Positions 7,579 through 15,012 of a stretch of 15,512 nt of DNA are shown here, in pieces. The position numbers were made by a program, and so were the translations under genes. This stretch comes from Clostridiales bacterium. Lineage in GTDB: Bacteria > Bacillota_A > Clostridia > Oscillospirales > Oscillospiraceae. The stretch covers positions 1 to 15,512 of the forward strand of contig JALFGI010000037.1 in NCBI GenBank assembly GCA_022777455.1. The letters are read 5' to 3'. Below the pieces are notes generated by a model. It saw only the letters and a program-made list of their open reading frames with translations, searched no databases and was not told where the DNA came from. Numbering within the stretch: the stretch's first letter is position 1; every line of letters begins with the position of its first letter.

Positions 7579-7631
7579 CCGAGTGATTCCTCCCTTCTCA
7601 TTTTGGGAGAAAATCACTCGGTTTTGTTTTT
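7579..7631. terminator. Bidirectional terminator between the toxin gene and ispF
   Basis: CCGAGTGATT (7579-7588) pairs perfectly with AATCACTCGG (7612-7621), with an inner stem CTCCC (7590-7594) / GGGAG (7605-7609). It is followed by TTTTGTTTTT on the plus strand, and on the minus strand by CTTTTTTA, so it can stop transcription from both sides of this convergent pair. Confidence 0.88.
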
Positions 7632-7645
7632 ACCTCCTTAAAATT

Positions 7646-8119
7646 TCAGCGTTCCTCCAGCAAACACACCGCGTGGCAGGACATGCCCTCCCCGGTGCCG
7701 GTGAAGCCCAGGTGTTCCTCGGTGGTGGCTTTCACATTCACCCTGTTCTCTTCGATTTCCAGGGCGGCGGCGATGTTTTTCGCCATGGTGGGAATGTAGT
7801 CCTTCAGTTTGGGCTTTTGGGCGATCATGGTCACATCGATGTTGCCTACCCGGTAGCCTGCGGCGGCAATCTTCCGGCCCACCTCTTTCAGCAGCTGCAT
7901 GGAATCTGCCCCCTTGTAGGTGGGATCGGTATCCGGAAAGTGATAGCCGATGTCCCGCAGAGCGGCAGCCCCCAGCAGGGCATCCATCACCGCGTGGAGC
8001 AGCACATCCGCGTCGGAGTGGCCGTCCAGACCCAGCTCGTAGGGAATCTTCACCCCACCCAGGATCAAAGCTCTCCCCGGCACCAGCCGGTGCACATCGT
8101 ATCCATGTCCGATTCTCAT
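7646..8119 (-). CDS. ispF: 2-C-methyl-D-erythritol 2,4-cyclodiphosphate synthase
   Basis: A 157-residue IspF, full length. It converts CDP-methylerythritol 2-phosphate to the cyclodiphosphate with loss of CMP in the MEP isoprenoid pathway, working as a trimer. The start [10 protein letters not shown] carries metal ligands D8 and H10, [13 protein letters not shown] (31-43) carries H42, and the C-terminal [16 protein letters not shown] is the family signature. The start ATG overlaps the ispD stop (ATGA at 8116-8119), so the two consecutive MEP-pathway enzymes are coupled. It ends 15 bp before the bidirectional terminator. Identity is near certain. Confidence 0.98.
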   Translation of the reverse strand: MRIGHGYDVHRLVPGRALILGGVKIPYELGLDGHSDADVLLHAVMDALLGAAALRDIGYHFPDTDPTYKGADSMQLLKEVGRKIAAAGYRVGNIDVTMIAQKPKLKDYIPTMAKNIAAALEIEENRVNVKATTEEHLGFTGTGEGMSCHAVCLLEER

Positions 8120-8838
8120 GGCGCTTCCTCCAGCAGCATTTCCGCGATTTTCAAATCCAGGGGTGTGGTGACCTTCAAATTCCGTTCGTCCCCCTCCACG
8201 ATCTTCACGGACATGCCCATCCGCTCCACGGCGGAGCAGTCGTCGGTGAGGTTGGCATTTTCTTCCTCCGCCTTTTTCAGCGCGCCCCGCAGCAGGTCGA
8301 AGTCAAATACCTGGGGGGTCTGTACCGCCCGCAGGTTGGCCCGGTCCGGGGTGGCCATCACCAGCCCGCTTTTCACCACCTTGATGGTGTCCTTCACCGG
8401 AACGGCCGGGGCGGCGGCGCCGTAGGTGTGGGCGGCACGAACGGTGCGGTCAATCACCGCATTCGTAATCAGAGGCCGGGCCCCGTCGTGGATGGCCGCC
8501 AGCTTCACATCCTTCGAAAGGGCATTCAAGCCCAACCACACGGACTCCTGCCGGGATTTTCCCCCCGCCACCACAGCCTGTACCTTGTCCATCCGGGCGC
8601 AAAGGGAAGAAATGGGTCGAATCAGGTCTTCCCGGGTGACGATGACGATCTCCTTAACAGCGTCGCACTGCTGAAAGGCCCTTACGGTACGCAGGATCAT
8701 GGGCTCTCCCTTCAGCTGAGCCATCACCTTGTCAATGCCCCCCATCCGGGAGGCGGAGCCCGCCGCCACGATCACCGCCCCGCATTTCTGCAGGGGCAGC
8801 GCTTTGCGGCCGGCATTCGTCAGCTTGGAAATGTCCAC
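8116..8838 (-). CDS. ispD: 2-C-methyl-D-erythritol 4-phosphate cytidylyltransferase
   Basis: A 240-residue IspD. It activates methylerythritol 4-phosphate with CTP in the MEP pathway. The nucleotide-binding signature [13 protein letters not shown] (22-34) with K37 is followed by HDGARP (117-122), TPQ (174-176), TDDCSAVE (198-205) and the substrate loop [11 protein letters not shown]. An N-terminal extension of about 18 residues precedes the fold. The start is GTG (8836-8838), preceded by GGAG; it lies 4 bp after the murD stop. It is co-transcribed with murD and ispF. Confidence 0.97.
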   Translation of the reverse strand: MDISKLTNAGRKALPLQKCGAVIVAAGSASRMGGIDKVMAQLKGEPMILRTVRAFQQCDAVKEIVIVTREDLIRPISSLCARMDKVQAVVAGGKSRQESVWLGLNALSKDVKLAAIHDGARPLITNAVIDRTVRAAHTYGAAAPAVPVKDTIKVVKSGLVMATPDRANLRAVQTPQVFDFDLLRGALKKAEEENANLTDDCSAVERMGMSVKIVEGDERNLKVTTPLDLKIAEMLLEEAP

Positions 8839-8842
8839 GGAA

Positions 8843-10198
8843 TCACAGCTCCTTTACGATTCTTTTAAAGCATTCACCCCGGACCATGAAATTTTTGAAC
8901 TGGTCAAAAGAGGCGCTGGCCGGGCTCATGAGCACGATGTCCCCCGCTTTGGCAGCGGCGGCAGCGGTGCGGACGGCGTTTCCAAAATCGCCGCAGTCGG
9001 TGATTTCCGGCTTTTCGGTGCCTTCCGCTTGCTCCACGGCGGAACGAATCTTCCCGGCGGTGGCGCCGCAGAGGAAAAGCTTAGACACGTGGGCGCAGAT
9101 TTCCGGTCCCAGAACGTCATAGGGAATGTGCTTGTCGTAGCCGCCTGCGATGAGAATCACCTTCTGGGTGAAGCTACGCAGCCCCGCAATGGTGCGGCTG
9201 GGAGAGGAGGCAATGGAGTCATTGTAGAATTTCACCCCATCCTTTACCCGCACCAGCTCGATCCGATGCTCCACGCCGCCAAAGTTCCTGGCCACCTGGC
9301 GGATGGTCTCGTCCCGCACCAGTCCATCCACCGCGGCAATGGCCGCCATGTAATTTTCCACGTTGTGGGTACCGGGAATGAGAATTTCCTCACTGGCCAG
9401 TACCTTTTCTCCCCGGCGATAGATCACGCCGTTTTCCTCCCACACGCAATTGGTCCGGTCCTTCCGGGAGAAGAAGTGGGTTTCGCCCCGGCCGGTAAAG
9501 GAAGCGGTGATGGCATTGTCCGCATTCAGCACCAGCAGGTCCCCGGGGTTCTGGAAGCGGAAAATGTTCTTCTTGGCCTGCACATATTCTTCCATATCCC
9601 GGTGCACATCCAAATGGTTGGGGGCCAGATTGGTCACCACCGCCCGCTGGGGGCTGCGCTTCATATCCATCAGCTGAAAGGAGCTGAGCTCCACCACGGC
9701 ATAGTCCTCCGGTTTCATCTGCCGGCACAGCGGCAGCAGGGGCGTGCCGATGTTGCCTCCCAGCCACACGGTTTTCCCCTCCGCCTTCAGCATTTCGGCG
9801 ATCAGGGTGGTGGTGGTGGTTTTCCCGTCAGAGCCGGTGACGGCGACAATAAAGCAGGGCGCCACCTCAAAGAACACCTCCATCTCCGAGGTGATCTCCG
9901 CTCCCCGGCGGCGAAGGGCTTCAATGGCCGGATTGCCCGGGTGCATTCCCGGGGTACGGAACACCACATCGGCCTCCACGCCATCCAGGTAGCCTTCTCC
10001 CACCCGCAGGCGGCAGCCTTCCCGCTCCAGCAGCAGCACCTCTTCGTCCAGTTTCTCCCGGGGGGTTTTGTCGCAGCCGGTGACATCGCAGCCGAATTCC
10101 AGCAGCAGCCGCACCAAGGGACGGTTGCTCACGCCCAACCCAAGTACGGCAATTTTCTTTCCCTGCAGGGAATTAAAATAGCGTTCAAACCCATTCAT
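8843..10198 (-). CDS. murD: UDP-N-acetylmuramoyl-L-alanine--D-glutamate ligase
   Basis: MurD of 451 residues, which adds D-glutamate to UDP-MurNAc-L-alanine in cytoplasmic peptidoglycan synthesis. The N-terminal Rossmann part has AVLGLGVSNRP (17-27). The ATP loop is VTGSDGKTTTTTL (120-132), and NLAPNHLDVHRDMEEY and the later NDSIASSP segment are Mur-ligase hallmarks. The ATG at 10196-10198 is chosen because GGAGG lies upstream and it gives the usual length. An upstream in-frame start at 10240 would coincide with the -10 box of its promoter and cannot be translated from that transcript. It is the first gene of a murD-ispD-ispF operon, divergent from rnpB. Confidence 0.97.
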   Translation of the reverse strand: MNGFERYFNSLQGKKIAVLGLGVSNRPLVRLLLEFGCDVTGCDKTPREKLDEEVLLLEREGCRLRVGEGYLDGVEADVVFRTPGMHPGNPAIEALRRRGAEITSEMEVFFEVAPCFIVAVTGSDGKTTTTTLIAEMLKAEGKTVWLGGNIGTPLLPLCRQMKPEDYAVVELSSFQLMDMKRSPQRAVVTNLAPNHLDVHRDMEEYVQAKKNIFRFQNPGDLLVLNADNAITASFTGRGETHFFSRKDRTNCVWEENGVIYRRGEKVLASEEILIPGTHNVENYMAAIAAVDGLVRDETIRQVARNFGGVEHRIELVRVKDGVKFYNDSIASSPSRTIAGLRSFTQKVILIAGGYDKHIPYDVLGPEICAHVSKLFLCGATAGKIRSAVEQAEGTEKPEITDCGDFGNAVRTAAAAAKAGDIVLMSPASASFDQFKNFMVRGECFKRIVKEL

Positions 10199-10240
10199 GA
10201 TTCTGTTTCCTCCAATGACAGCGGCAGGTTTATTGTCCAC

Positions 10241-10269
10241 AGTATACCCTTTTCAAAAAGAATTTGCAA
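10241..10269 (-). promoter_or_regulatory. Promoter of murD-ispD-ispF
   Basis: On the minus strand TTGCAA (10264-10269), a 17-bp spacer and TATACT (10241-10246) form a strong sigma-A promoter. The start point would be near 10234, about 36 nt before the murD ATG. It lies back to back with the rnpB promoter, 6 bp apart. Confidence 0.8.
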
Positions 10270-10275
10270 GGGGAT

Positions 10276-10304
10276 TTGACAATTGCCATGCTTTGGGGTA
10301 GAAT
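10276..10304 (+). promoter_or_regulatory. Promoter of rnpB
   Basis: TTGACA (10276-10281), 17 bp, TAGAAT (10299-10304): near-consensus. The expected start is at about 10311-10312, exactly at the 5' end of the RNase P RNA. Confidence 0.85.
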
Positions 10305-10311
10305 ATTTCCG

Positions 10312-10657
10312 CAGCGAGGGTTGGACAGCCGCGGATGGGAACCGAAAGGACCCAGATGAGGAAAGTCCGGGCTCCACAGGGCAGGGATAACGGGTAACGC
10401 CCGCCGAGGGAAACCTCAGGACAAGTGCAACAGAGAGATACCGCCCCGCGTCAGCGGAGCAAGGGTGAAAAGGTGCGGTAAGAGCGCACCCGGCCCATGG
10501 TAACATGGGTTTTACGATGTAAACTCTATCCCGGAGCAACGCCGTGGAGGGGCAACAGGTCGGCCCGACCGTCCCGAGGAGGCGGCTTGATCCCGCGAGC
10601 AATTGCGGGGCTAGATAGATGGCTGTCAAAACAGAACCCGGCTTACAGACCCTCCTG
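10312..10657 (+). ncRNA. rnpB: RNase P RNA (class A type), full length
   Basis: This is the catalytic RNA of RNase P, which trims the 5' leader of tRNA precursors. The conserved elements occur in order: GAGGAAAGTCCGGGCTCC (from 10359), GGGTAACGCCCGCCGAGG, AGGACAAGTGCAACAGAGAG, the P12-like GGTGCGGTAAGAGCGCACC, TCCCGGAGCAACGCCGTGGAGG, and the 3' core TAGATAGATGGCTGTC followed by ACAGAACCCGGCTTACAG. The ends pair as P1: CAG-C-GAGGGT at about 10312-10321 with ACCCTCCTG at 10649-10656. The size (about 345 nt) and the layout suit the ancestral A class. It has its own promoter and terminator. A second, inverted copy of its 3' part lies at 15372-15512. Confidence 0.97.
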
Positions 10658-10767
10658 TACCAAAAAACTGCCTCACCAAACGGTGGGGCAGTTTTTTCAT
10701 CGCAACAGGAAGTGCTGCCGCAATCTGCCGGCAATGTTCTCCCGCAATATCTGCAAATTGTAGTTTA
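10516..10767 (+). repeat. Left arm of a 252-bp inverted repeat (3' part of rnpB)
   Basis: From 10516 to 10767 the sequence equals the reverse complement of 15261-15512 except at three positions (10649 A/G, 10714 G/A, 10763 G/A, left base versus right arm). It includes the 3' part of rnpB from the GATGTAAACTC block, the terminator and about 70 bp of flank. The match ends at AATTGTAGTTTA, the tip of a dispersed element. The arms enclose about 4.49 kb containing the whole eut segment. Confidence 0.95.
10667..10697. terminator. Intrinsic terminator of rnpB
   Basis: ACTGCCTCACC (10667-10677) pairs with GGTGGGGCAGT (10682-10692), followed by six T (10692-10697) and preceded by six A. It can therefore also work on the opposite strand. 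An inverted copy is at 15331-15361. Confidence 0.92.
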
Positions 10768-10980
10768 TCGGTGCGTTGAATGGAACCAGGTTCCGTCCTA
10801 ACTGTAGGGGAGGCTCTTAGCCTCCCGCGCAGTATAACCCACAAATATAAACCCGGTTGGGCGAATTCGTACGATGTCAGACACGATGCCATTCAACGGA
10901 ACACCCAGTTCCGTTACGTTGCGGGCGGCTGCGAGCCGCCCCTACAGTGAGTTGGGAAGCGATCCAGCCCGCCAAACAAC
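10756..10980. repeat. Composite palindromic dispersed element; no gene in 10700-11217
   Basis: It starts AATTGTAGTTT and ends with AAACAACAATT, loosely inverted ends. Inside are two hairpins, GGGAGGCT/AGCCTCCC (10808-10826) and GGGCGGCT/AGCCGCCC (10923-10941), bracketed by TGTAGGGG (10803-10810) and CCCCTACA (10939-10946). A pair of GGAAC/GTTCC motifs next to TTGAATGG and CCATTCAA is also inverted. The hairpins resemble the one at 4783-4803. It looks like a MITE-type or nested element. The rest of the 10700-11217 gap holds no plausible gene. Confidence 0.6.
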
Positions 10981-11027
10981 AATTTATCCAATGGCCGACT
11001 GAAACCGATTACCTCAGGAAACGATGA

Positions 11028-11053
11028 AATCCCCCTGCTCTCGCAGGGGGATT
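11028..11053 (-). terminator. Probable terminator of the eut operon
   Basis: AATCCCCCTGC (11028-11038) pairs perfectly with GCAGGGGGATT (11043-11053) around a 4-base loop. On the minus strand it is followed by TTTCATCGTTTCC, a weak T-rich stretch, so it probably ends eutH transcription about 165 bp after its stop codon. It could also act weakly on the plus strand. Confidence 0.6.
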
Positions 11054-11217
11054 CCATTCGCAAAAGGGGTTAGAAAGAAGAGAGGTAGAAAAGAGGATCT
11101 ACGGAGAGAAAGGAGGCGGCTCACGGCTTCCGCAACCTTTCTTGTTTATAGATTACCTGTGGGTTTTGAACATCGATTAACGGATTTGAAAACAAAAAAA
11201 GGACAATTTGTGAACGC

Positions 11218-12294
11218 CTATCCTTCCTTCCGGGTCAGCACCAGCGCCGCGATCACCGCGCTGATGCCTCCCGCCAGCTTTCCCAGAATCATCGGTCCCA
11301 GCAGTTCCGGAGCAAAGCCCGCCGTGAAGCCCAGATGGTCCCCGAACACAAAGGCCGCCGACACCGCAAAGGCGATGTTCACCACCTTGCCCCGGGGGTT
11401 CATGTCCTTCACCATGCCGAAGGTAGCAATGGAATTGGCCAGGGTGGCAATCATTCCTGCCGCCGCCGCGTCATTGATGCCCAGCAGCTTCCCCGCTGCC
11501 AGCAAGGGCTTTTGCAGCAGCTTCGTCACAACCGCCACCAGAGGGAAAGCTCCGGCCAGTACAATGGCAATGGTGCCCACGGTCTGGAACCCCTCAGAGA
11601 TGTCCACCATCCCCGGAATCACCGCAAAGCCCGTCAGGGCCTGGATGACCGCCGCCGCCAGTCCCACCGTAATCACCGCCACCACGATTTTCCCGAACAC
11701 CGCAAAACCCCGGACCATTTTGTCCTCCGCTTTCCACAGCCCCAGGGCAATCAGCGCCGCCAGCAGCACAATGGGCACCAGGTTGCGCAGCACCATGGGA
11801 AGGGGAAATCCTGCCGTGAGCCCGCTTACCAGAATCCCCACGGGAATGGTGACGATGCCGCAGAGAATCCCCTTGGCCAGGGCGGGCCGGTCCTCCTCCC
11901 GCAAAATCCCCAGGGCTACCGGAATGGTGAATACGATGGTGGCCCCCAGCATGGAGCCGGTGATCACCCCACCCAGGGCCGCCGCCTGGGGGTCCGTGGT
12001 CAGTTCCCGGGCCAGGGGGCCGCCGCCCATGTCACAGGCCAGAATGGAGCCGGCAAACATGGCCGGGTCCGCTCCCAAAAGGCTGAACACCGGCACCACC
12101 ACCGGCCGCAGCACCGTTGCCAGCACCGGAGCCAGGCACACAATGCCCACCATGGCCAGGGCCAAAGAGCCCATGGCCTGGATGCCGTTTTCAAATTCCT
12201 GGCCGATGCCAAACCGGTTGCCGAAAATCCGGTCCAACGCCCCCAATCCGGCAAACACCGCCATCAGGGTAATGAGCACCCTGTCCGCCGACAT
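11218..12294 (-). CDS. eutH: Ethanolamine permease-like membrane protein EutH
   Basis: A 358-residue polytopic membrane protein of the EutH family, which imports ethanolamine when diffusion is limiting. About ten hydrophobic segments are visible. The family-typical parts are NRFGIGQEFENGIQAMGSLALAMVGI (about 26-51), SILACDMGGGPLA (83-95), and near the end ANSIATFGMVKDMNPRGK and FVFGDHLGFT. The ATG at 12292-12294 follows AAGGAG. It lies 15 bp after eutN and is the last gene before the putative terminator, as in Gram-positive eut operons, where eutN and eutH are neighbours. The assignment is strong by sequence and by context. Confidence 0.95.
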   Translation of the reverse strand: MSADRVLITLMAVFAGLGALDRIFGNRFGIGQEFENGIQAMGSLALAMVGIVCLAPVLATVLRPVVVPVFSLLGADPAMFAGSILACDMGGGPLARELTTDPQAAALGGVITGSMLGATIVFTIPVALGILREEDRPALAKGILCGIVTIPVGILVSGLTAGFPLPMVLRNLVPIVLLAALIALGLWKAEDKMVRGFAVFGKIVVAVITVGLAAAVIQALTGFAVIPGMVDISEGFQTVGTIAIVLAGAFPLVAVVTKLLQKPLLAAGKLLGINDAAAAGMIATLANSIATFGMVKDMNPRGKVVNIAFAVSAAFVFGDHLGFTAGFAPELLGPMILGKLAGGISAVIAALVLTRKEG

Positions 12295-12309
12295 AATCTC
12301 CGCTCCTTC

Positions 12310-12552
12310 CTAACCCTTTTCTTTCCTCTCGTCCACAATGGCCACCACTGCCGCATCCACCGGGGCATCCATGCAGTAGCGGGAGGCCACGGTTCCGGTG
12401 GCCAGCAGCACCCGGTCCCCGGGGCCTGCCCCCACCTGGTCGGCAGCCACCAGTTCTTCCTCCCCGGCGGCCACCACCAGGAAGGTCTGTCCCTGCAGGC
12501 ACGCCGCCTTGCGGGTGGCCCAAATGGAGCCAACTACTTTTCCGATTTTCAA
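12310..12552 (-). CDS. eutN: Microcompartment vertex protein EutN/CcmL
   Basis: An 80-residue EutN/CcmL/PduN protein (BMC-P), the pentamer that closes the corners of polyhedral microcompartment shells. MKIGKVVGSIWATRK (1-15), the LLVV-like strand TFLVVAAG (23-30), and VGAGPGDRVLLATGTVASRY (40-59) match the family, including the GxGDxVL turn. The start is TTG (12550-12552), overlapping the previous stop as TTGA, with GGAGG 7 bp upstream; this strong site decides the rare start codon. The C-terminus ends in a short charged tail, DERKEKG. Confidence 0.95.
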   Translation of the reverse strand: MKIGKVVGSIWATRKAACLQGQTFLVVAAGEEELVAADQVGAGPGDRVLLATGTVASRYCMDAPVDAAVVAIVDERKEKG

Positions 12553-12947
12553 TTGCTTCCCTCCAAAATCTCCTTGGCCAAAGGCGTGAGCACCGCGTCC
12601 GGCGCAGGTCTGCGCCCCTGCTGGCGCAGAAGCCGCGCTTCCTCTGCCGTGATCAGGCGCCTGCGCCCACCGTCGGTGAACAGAACCCCCCAGTTTTTCA
12701 GCTCCCGCTGGGCGGAAGCCAGACTCCCGGCCAGGCTCCGGTTTTTGGGAACCTCCGGCAGCCCCGGGGTGTAGAGCAGCACCTGCTTGCCCTGGGCCAG
12801 GGCCTCCAGGACCCGCTCCTCCCGAAAACGGAGCAGCTGCCCCAGAGACAGGGAACCCAGCACCACCGCTTCATAGGGCGGCTCCGTCACATAGTCATAC
12901 CCCAATTCCGCCCCCGGCTCCCGGCCGATCAGCAGTGCCCGGGTCAT
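12549..12947 (-). CDS. PduM-like microcompartment-associated protein
   Basis: A 132-residue soluble protein with no obvious membrane segment. Its plan matches PduM and the small uncharacterised proteins of Gram-positive eut operons (I recall the family TIGR02536): EAVVLGSLSLGQLLRF (26-41) resembles the LLIDLPLLGQLAD region of PduM, and GKQVLLYTPGLPEVPKNRSL follows in place of IRVQLSLHSQLLPVIP. Then come LKNWGVLFTDGGRRRLITAEEA and a C-terminal DAVLTPLAKEIL. PduM is needed for correct microcompartment assembly, but its mechanism is unclear. The gene overlaps both neighbours (ATGA with pduL, TTGA with eutN). The family link is a remote match made by eye. Confidence 0.6.
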   Translation of the reverse strand: MTRALLIGREPGAELGYDYVTEPPYEAVVLGSLSLGQLLRFREERVLEALAQGKQVLLYTPGLPEVPKNRSLAGSLASAQRELKNWGVLFTDGGRRRLITAEEARLLRQQGRRPAPDAVLTPLAKEILEGSN

Positions 12948-13543
12948 GGGAGGATTCTCCCCAGATCTCCCTTTTGGAACCCACAGGCATTGGCCTCGTC
13001 ATAGTCCAGATGGGCATAGGGGGCAAAATCCGGACTGATCCGAACGATCACATCCTCAAAAATCACCGGTCTGCCGGTGAGCGTCCGCAGCTTCACCTTC
13101 TGCCGGTCCGTCACTCCGAAACGCTCCGCCGCTTCCGGGGTCAGGTGAATATGGCGCTGGGCCACGATCACTCCGGTTTCCAGCTCCACCCAGCCCCGGC
13201 TTCCCACGAGGGCGGCACCGGGGCTGCCCTGGATATCTCCGGACAGGCGAACGGGAGCCTGGATGCCCAAGGTGCGAGCGTCAGTGAGAGAAATCTCCAC
13301 CTGGGCCGCCTTTCGTTCCGGGCCCAGTACGGCCACGTCCCGGAATTCCCCCTTGGGCCCCACCACCCGCACCCGCTGCTCTGCCAGAAATTGCCCCGGC
13401 TGGGACAGGGGCCGCTTGGGGGTCAGAGGTTTCCCGAAGAGCTGCTTTGCCTGCTGCTCGGTGACGTGCACATGCCTGCCGGAGGCCTCCAGCTCCACAA
13501 AGAGCTGCCGGGCCACCGCGCTGGCCAATCGTTCTGCGTCCAT
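12944..13543 (-). CDS. pduL: Phosphate propanoyltransferase PduL (EutD-like)
   Basis: A 199-residue PduL-type phosphotransacylase, which converts acetyl-CoA (or propionyl-CoA) plus phosphate to the acyl-phosphate and frees CoA inside the microcompartment. Two beta-barrel halves are visible. SGRHVHVT (21-28) supplies the first HxH, GPERKAAQVEIS (74-85) the conserved acidic site, AQRHIHLTP (128-136) the second HxH, and AHLDYDEANA (177-186) the last metal/active-site segment. Residues 1-18 (MDAERLASAVARQLFVEL) form an amphipathic helix like the PduL encapsulation peptide. The ATG at 13541-13543 follows GGAGG. It lies 13 bp after the dehydrogenase and overlaps the next gene by ATGA. Confidence 0.95.
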   Translation of the reverse strand: MDAERLASAVARQLFVELEASGRHVHVTEQQAKQLFGKPLTPKRPLSQPGQFLAEQRVRVVGPKGEFRDVAVLGPERKAAQVEISLTDARTLGIQAPVRLSGDIQGSPGAALVGSRGWVELETGVIVAQRHIHLTPEAAERFGVTDRQKVKLRTLTGRPVIFEDVIVRISPDFAPYAHLDYDEANACGFQKGDLGRILP

Positions 13544-13556
13544 GCCGTCCCTCCGT

Positions 13557-14993
13557 CTATCCCAGCCGCTCCAGAATTTTCCGGGTCAGCAGCTCCACCA
13601 GGTCCTCATCCACCGGCTGTTCCGGGCAGGCAGCGTCCTTTTTCTGCTCCAGGCCCCAGGCCACCCGGCGAATGTCGATCAAATCCATGGGAGAAATATT
13701 GTTGGAGGAGCTGCTGCCTCCCACCGCGCCGCAGCCCAGAGTCAGGGCAGGAAACAGGGCCGTCTCTGCACCGATGCCCCCCAAAGCCGCCGGCGCATTC
13801 ACCAGGAACCGGGACACGGGAATTTTCAGCGCAAAGCGCCGGATCACCGCCTCGTCCTCCGCGTGGATGACGAAGGTATGGCCGCTGCCCTCGTGGGACA
13901 GAACCTCCACTGCCTTGTGAAGCACCGCTTCCTCGCTGTCCATTACGAAAAAGGCCAGCACCGGGCAAAGCTTTTCCATGGAGTAAGGCCGGGTGGGCCC
14001 CGCCTCCTGCTCCCGTGCCACCAGAATTCTTGTCCCGGGAGGTACGGGGAAACCCGCCATTTTGGCAAGATGCAGGGCGGATTTTCCCACTACCTCCGGG
14101 TTCAGCGTCCCGTTGGGCCGGAACAGGAGCTTCGCCAAAAGCCCTGCCTGCTCTTTATCCATGAAATAGAAGCCCTGGCTCTGGGCCTCCCGGCGCACCG
14201 CGTCCTCCAGTGTCCGCTCCACAATGATGCTCTGCTCCGAAGCGCACACCGTGCCGTTGTCAAAGGTCTTGGACCGGGCAATACAGGCCACCGCCTTGGA
14301 AACGTCCGCCGAATGGTGGATGAAGGCCGGGCCGTTCCCCGCTCCCACGCCAATGGCGGGCTTGCCGGAGGAATAGGCCGCCTTTACCATGGCGGGGCCG
14401 CCCGTGGCCAGAATCAGCCGGGTTTCGGGAGCGGCCATCAGCTCCTGGCATCCGGCCAGGGCAGGAATGGTCAGGCAGCCCACCGCACCCTTGGGGGCTC
14501 CCGCTGCCTCCGCCGCTTTGGCCACCAGTTCCGCCGCCCGTCGGGTGCAGGAAATTGCCTTGGGATGGGGAGAAAACACAATGGGACACCCCGCCTTCAG
14601 AGCAATGATGGCCTTGTAGCAAACTGTGGAGGTGGGGTTTGTGCTGGGCACAATGGCGGCAATCACCCCCACCGGCACCCCGATCTCCCAGAGCTTCTTT
14701 TGGCTGTCCCGGGAGAGGATCCCCACGGTTTTCATCCCCCGCACCGCTTGACGCACGGTATCGGCGGCAAATCGGTTCTTGGCGGTTTTGTCCCGGATAT
14801 TGCCGAAGCCGGTCTCCTGCACCGCCATCTCCGCCAGGGACGCTGCCTCCTTGGAAAAAGCCTCTCCAACCGCCTCTACGATGGCATCCAGCTTCTCCTG
14901 GGGGAATTCCGAAAGTATTTTCTGCGCCTCCCCCGCCTGCCTTGCCAGCTCCCGGGCCTGCTGGCGGGAGCGTAAATCGTTATCCAGTTCCAT
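13557..14993 (-). CDS. eutE: Acetaldehyde dehydrogenase (CoA-acylating), EutE/PduP-like
   Basis: A 478-residue aldehyde dehydrogenase that oxidises acetaldehyde to acetyl-CoA with NAD and CoA. AVQETGFGNIRDKTAKN (57-73), VPSTNPTSTVCYKAI (115-129), VGAGNGPAF (216-224) and the catalytic cysteine in FDNGTVCASEQ (C250) identify the acylating class, close to the N-terminal half of clostridial AdhE. A poor linker (DAACPEQP) leads to a C-terminal helix, DEDLVELLTRKILERLG, resembling a microcompartment encapsulation peptide; there is no N-terminal one. The ATG at 14991-14993 follows AGAGGTGA. An upstream in-frame start at 15089 lacks a ribosome site and would add only unrelated residues. Aldehyde preference (acetaldehyde versus propionaldehyde) is inferred from EutH and EutN context. 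Confidence 0.93.
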   Translation of the reverse strand: MELDNDLRSRQQARELARQAGEAQKILSEFPQEKLDAIVEAVGEAFSKEAASLAEMAVQETGFGNIRDKTAKNRFAADTVRQAVRGMKTVGILSRDSQKKLWEIGVPVGVIAAIVPSTNPTSTVCYKAIIALKAGCPIVFSPHPKAISCTRRAAELVAKAAEAAGAPKGAVGCLTIPALAGCQELMAAPETRLILATGGPAMVKAAYSSGKPAIGVGAGNGPAFIHHSADVSKAVACIARSKTFDNGTVCASEQSIIVERTLEDAVRREAQSQGFYFMDKEQAGLLAKLLFRPNGTLNPEVVGKSALHLAKMAGFPVPPGTRILVAREQEAGPTRPYSMEKLCPVLAFFVMDSEEAVLHKAVEVLSHEGSGHTFVIHAEDEAVIRRFALKIPVSRFLVNAPAALGGIGAETALFPALTLGCGAVGGSSSSNNISPMDLIDIRRVAWGLEQKKDAACPEQPVDEDLVELLTRKILERLG

Positions 14994-15012
14994 AAAGTCA
15001 CCTCTTCCGGGC

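Noticed and set aside
8729..10279. 516-residue open frame on the plus strand
   Set aside because: It is antisense to murD, is rich in H/G/Q as expected from mirror-reading a GC-rich gene, and runs through the murD promoter.
10195..10734. Frames over rnpB (for example 179 residues on the minus strand)
   Set aside because: The sequence is explained by RNase P RNA with its own promoter, terminator and conserved elements.
10700..11100. CRISPR-like repeats
   Set aside because: The repeats are inverted hairpin pairs, not regularly spaced direct repeats, and no cas genes are present.
11335..12774. 479-residue open frame on the plus strand
   Set aside because: It is antisense to eutH and eutN, with G/H/Q-rich text and no recognisable fold.
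13263..14975. 570-residue open frame on the plus strand
   Set aside because: It is antisense to pduL and the aldehyde dehydrogenase, whose motifs are unmistakable; the composition is that of a shadow frame.
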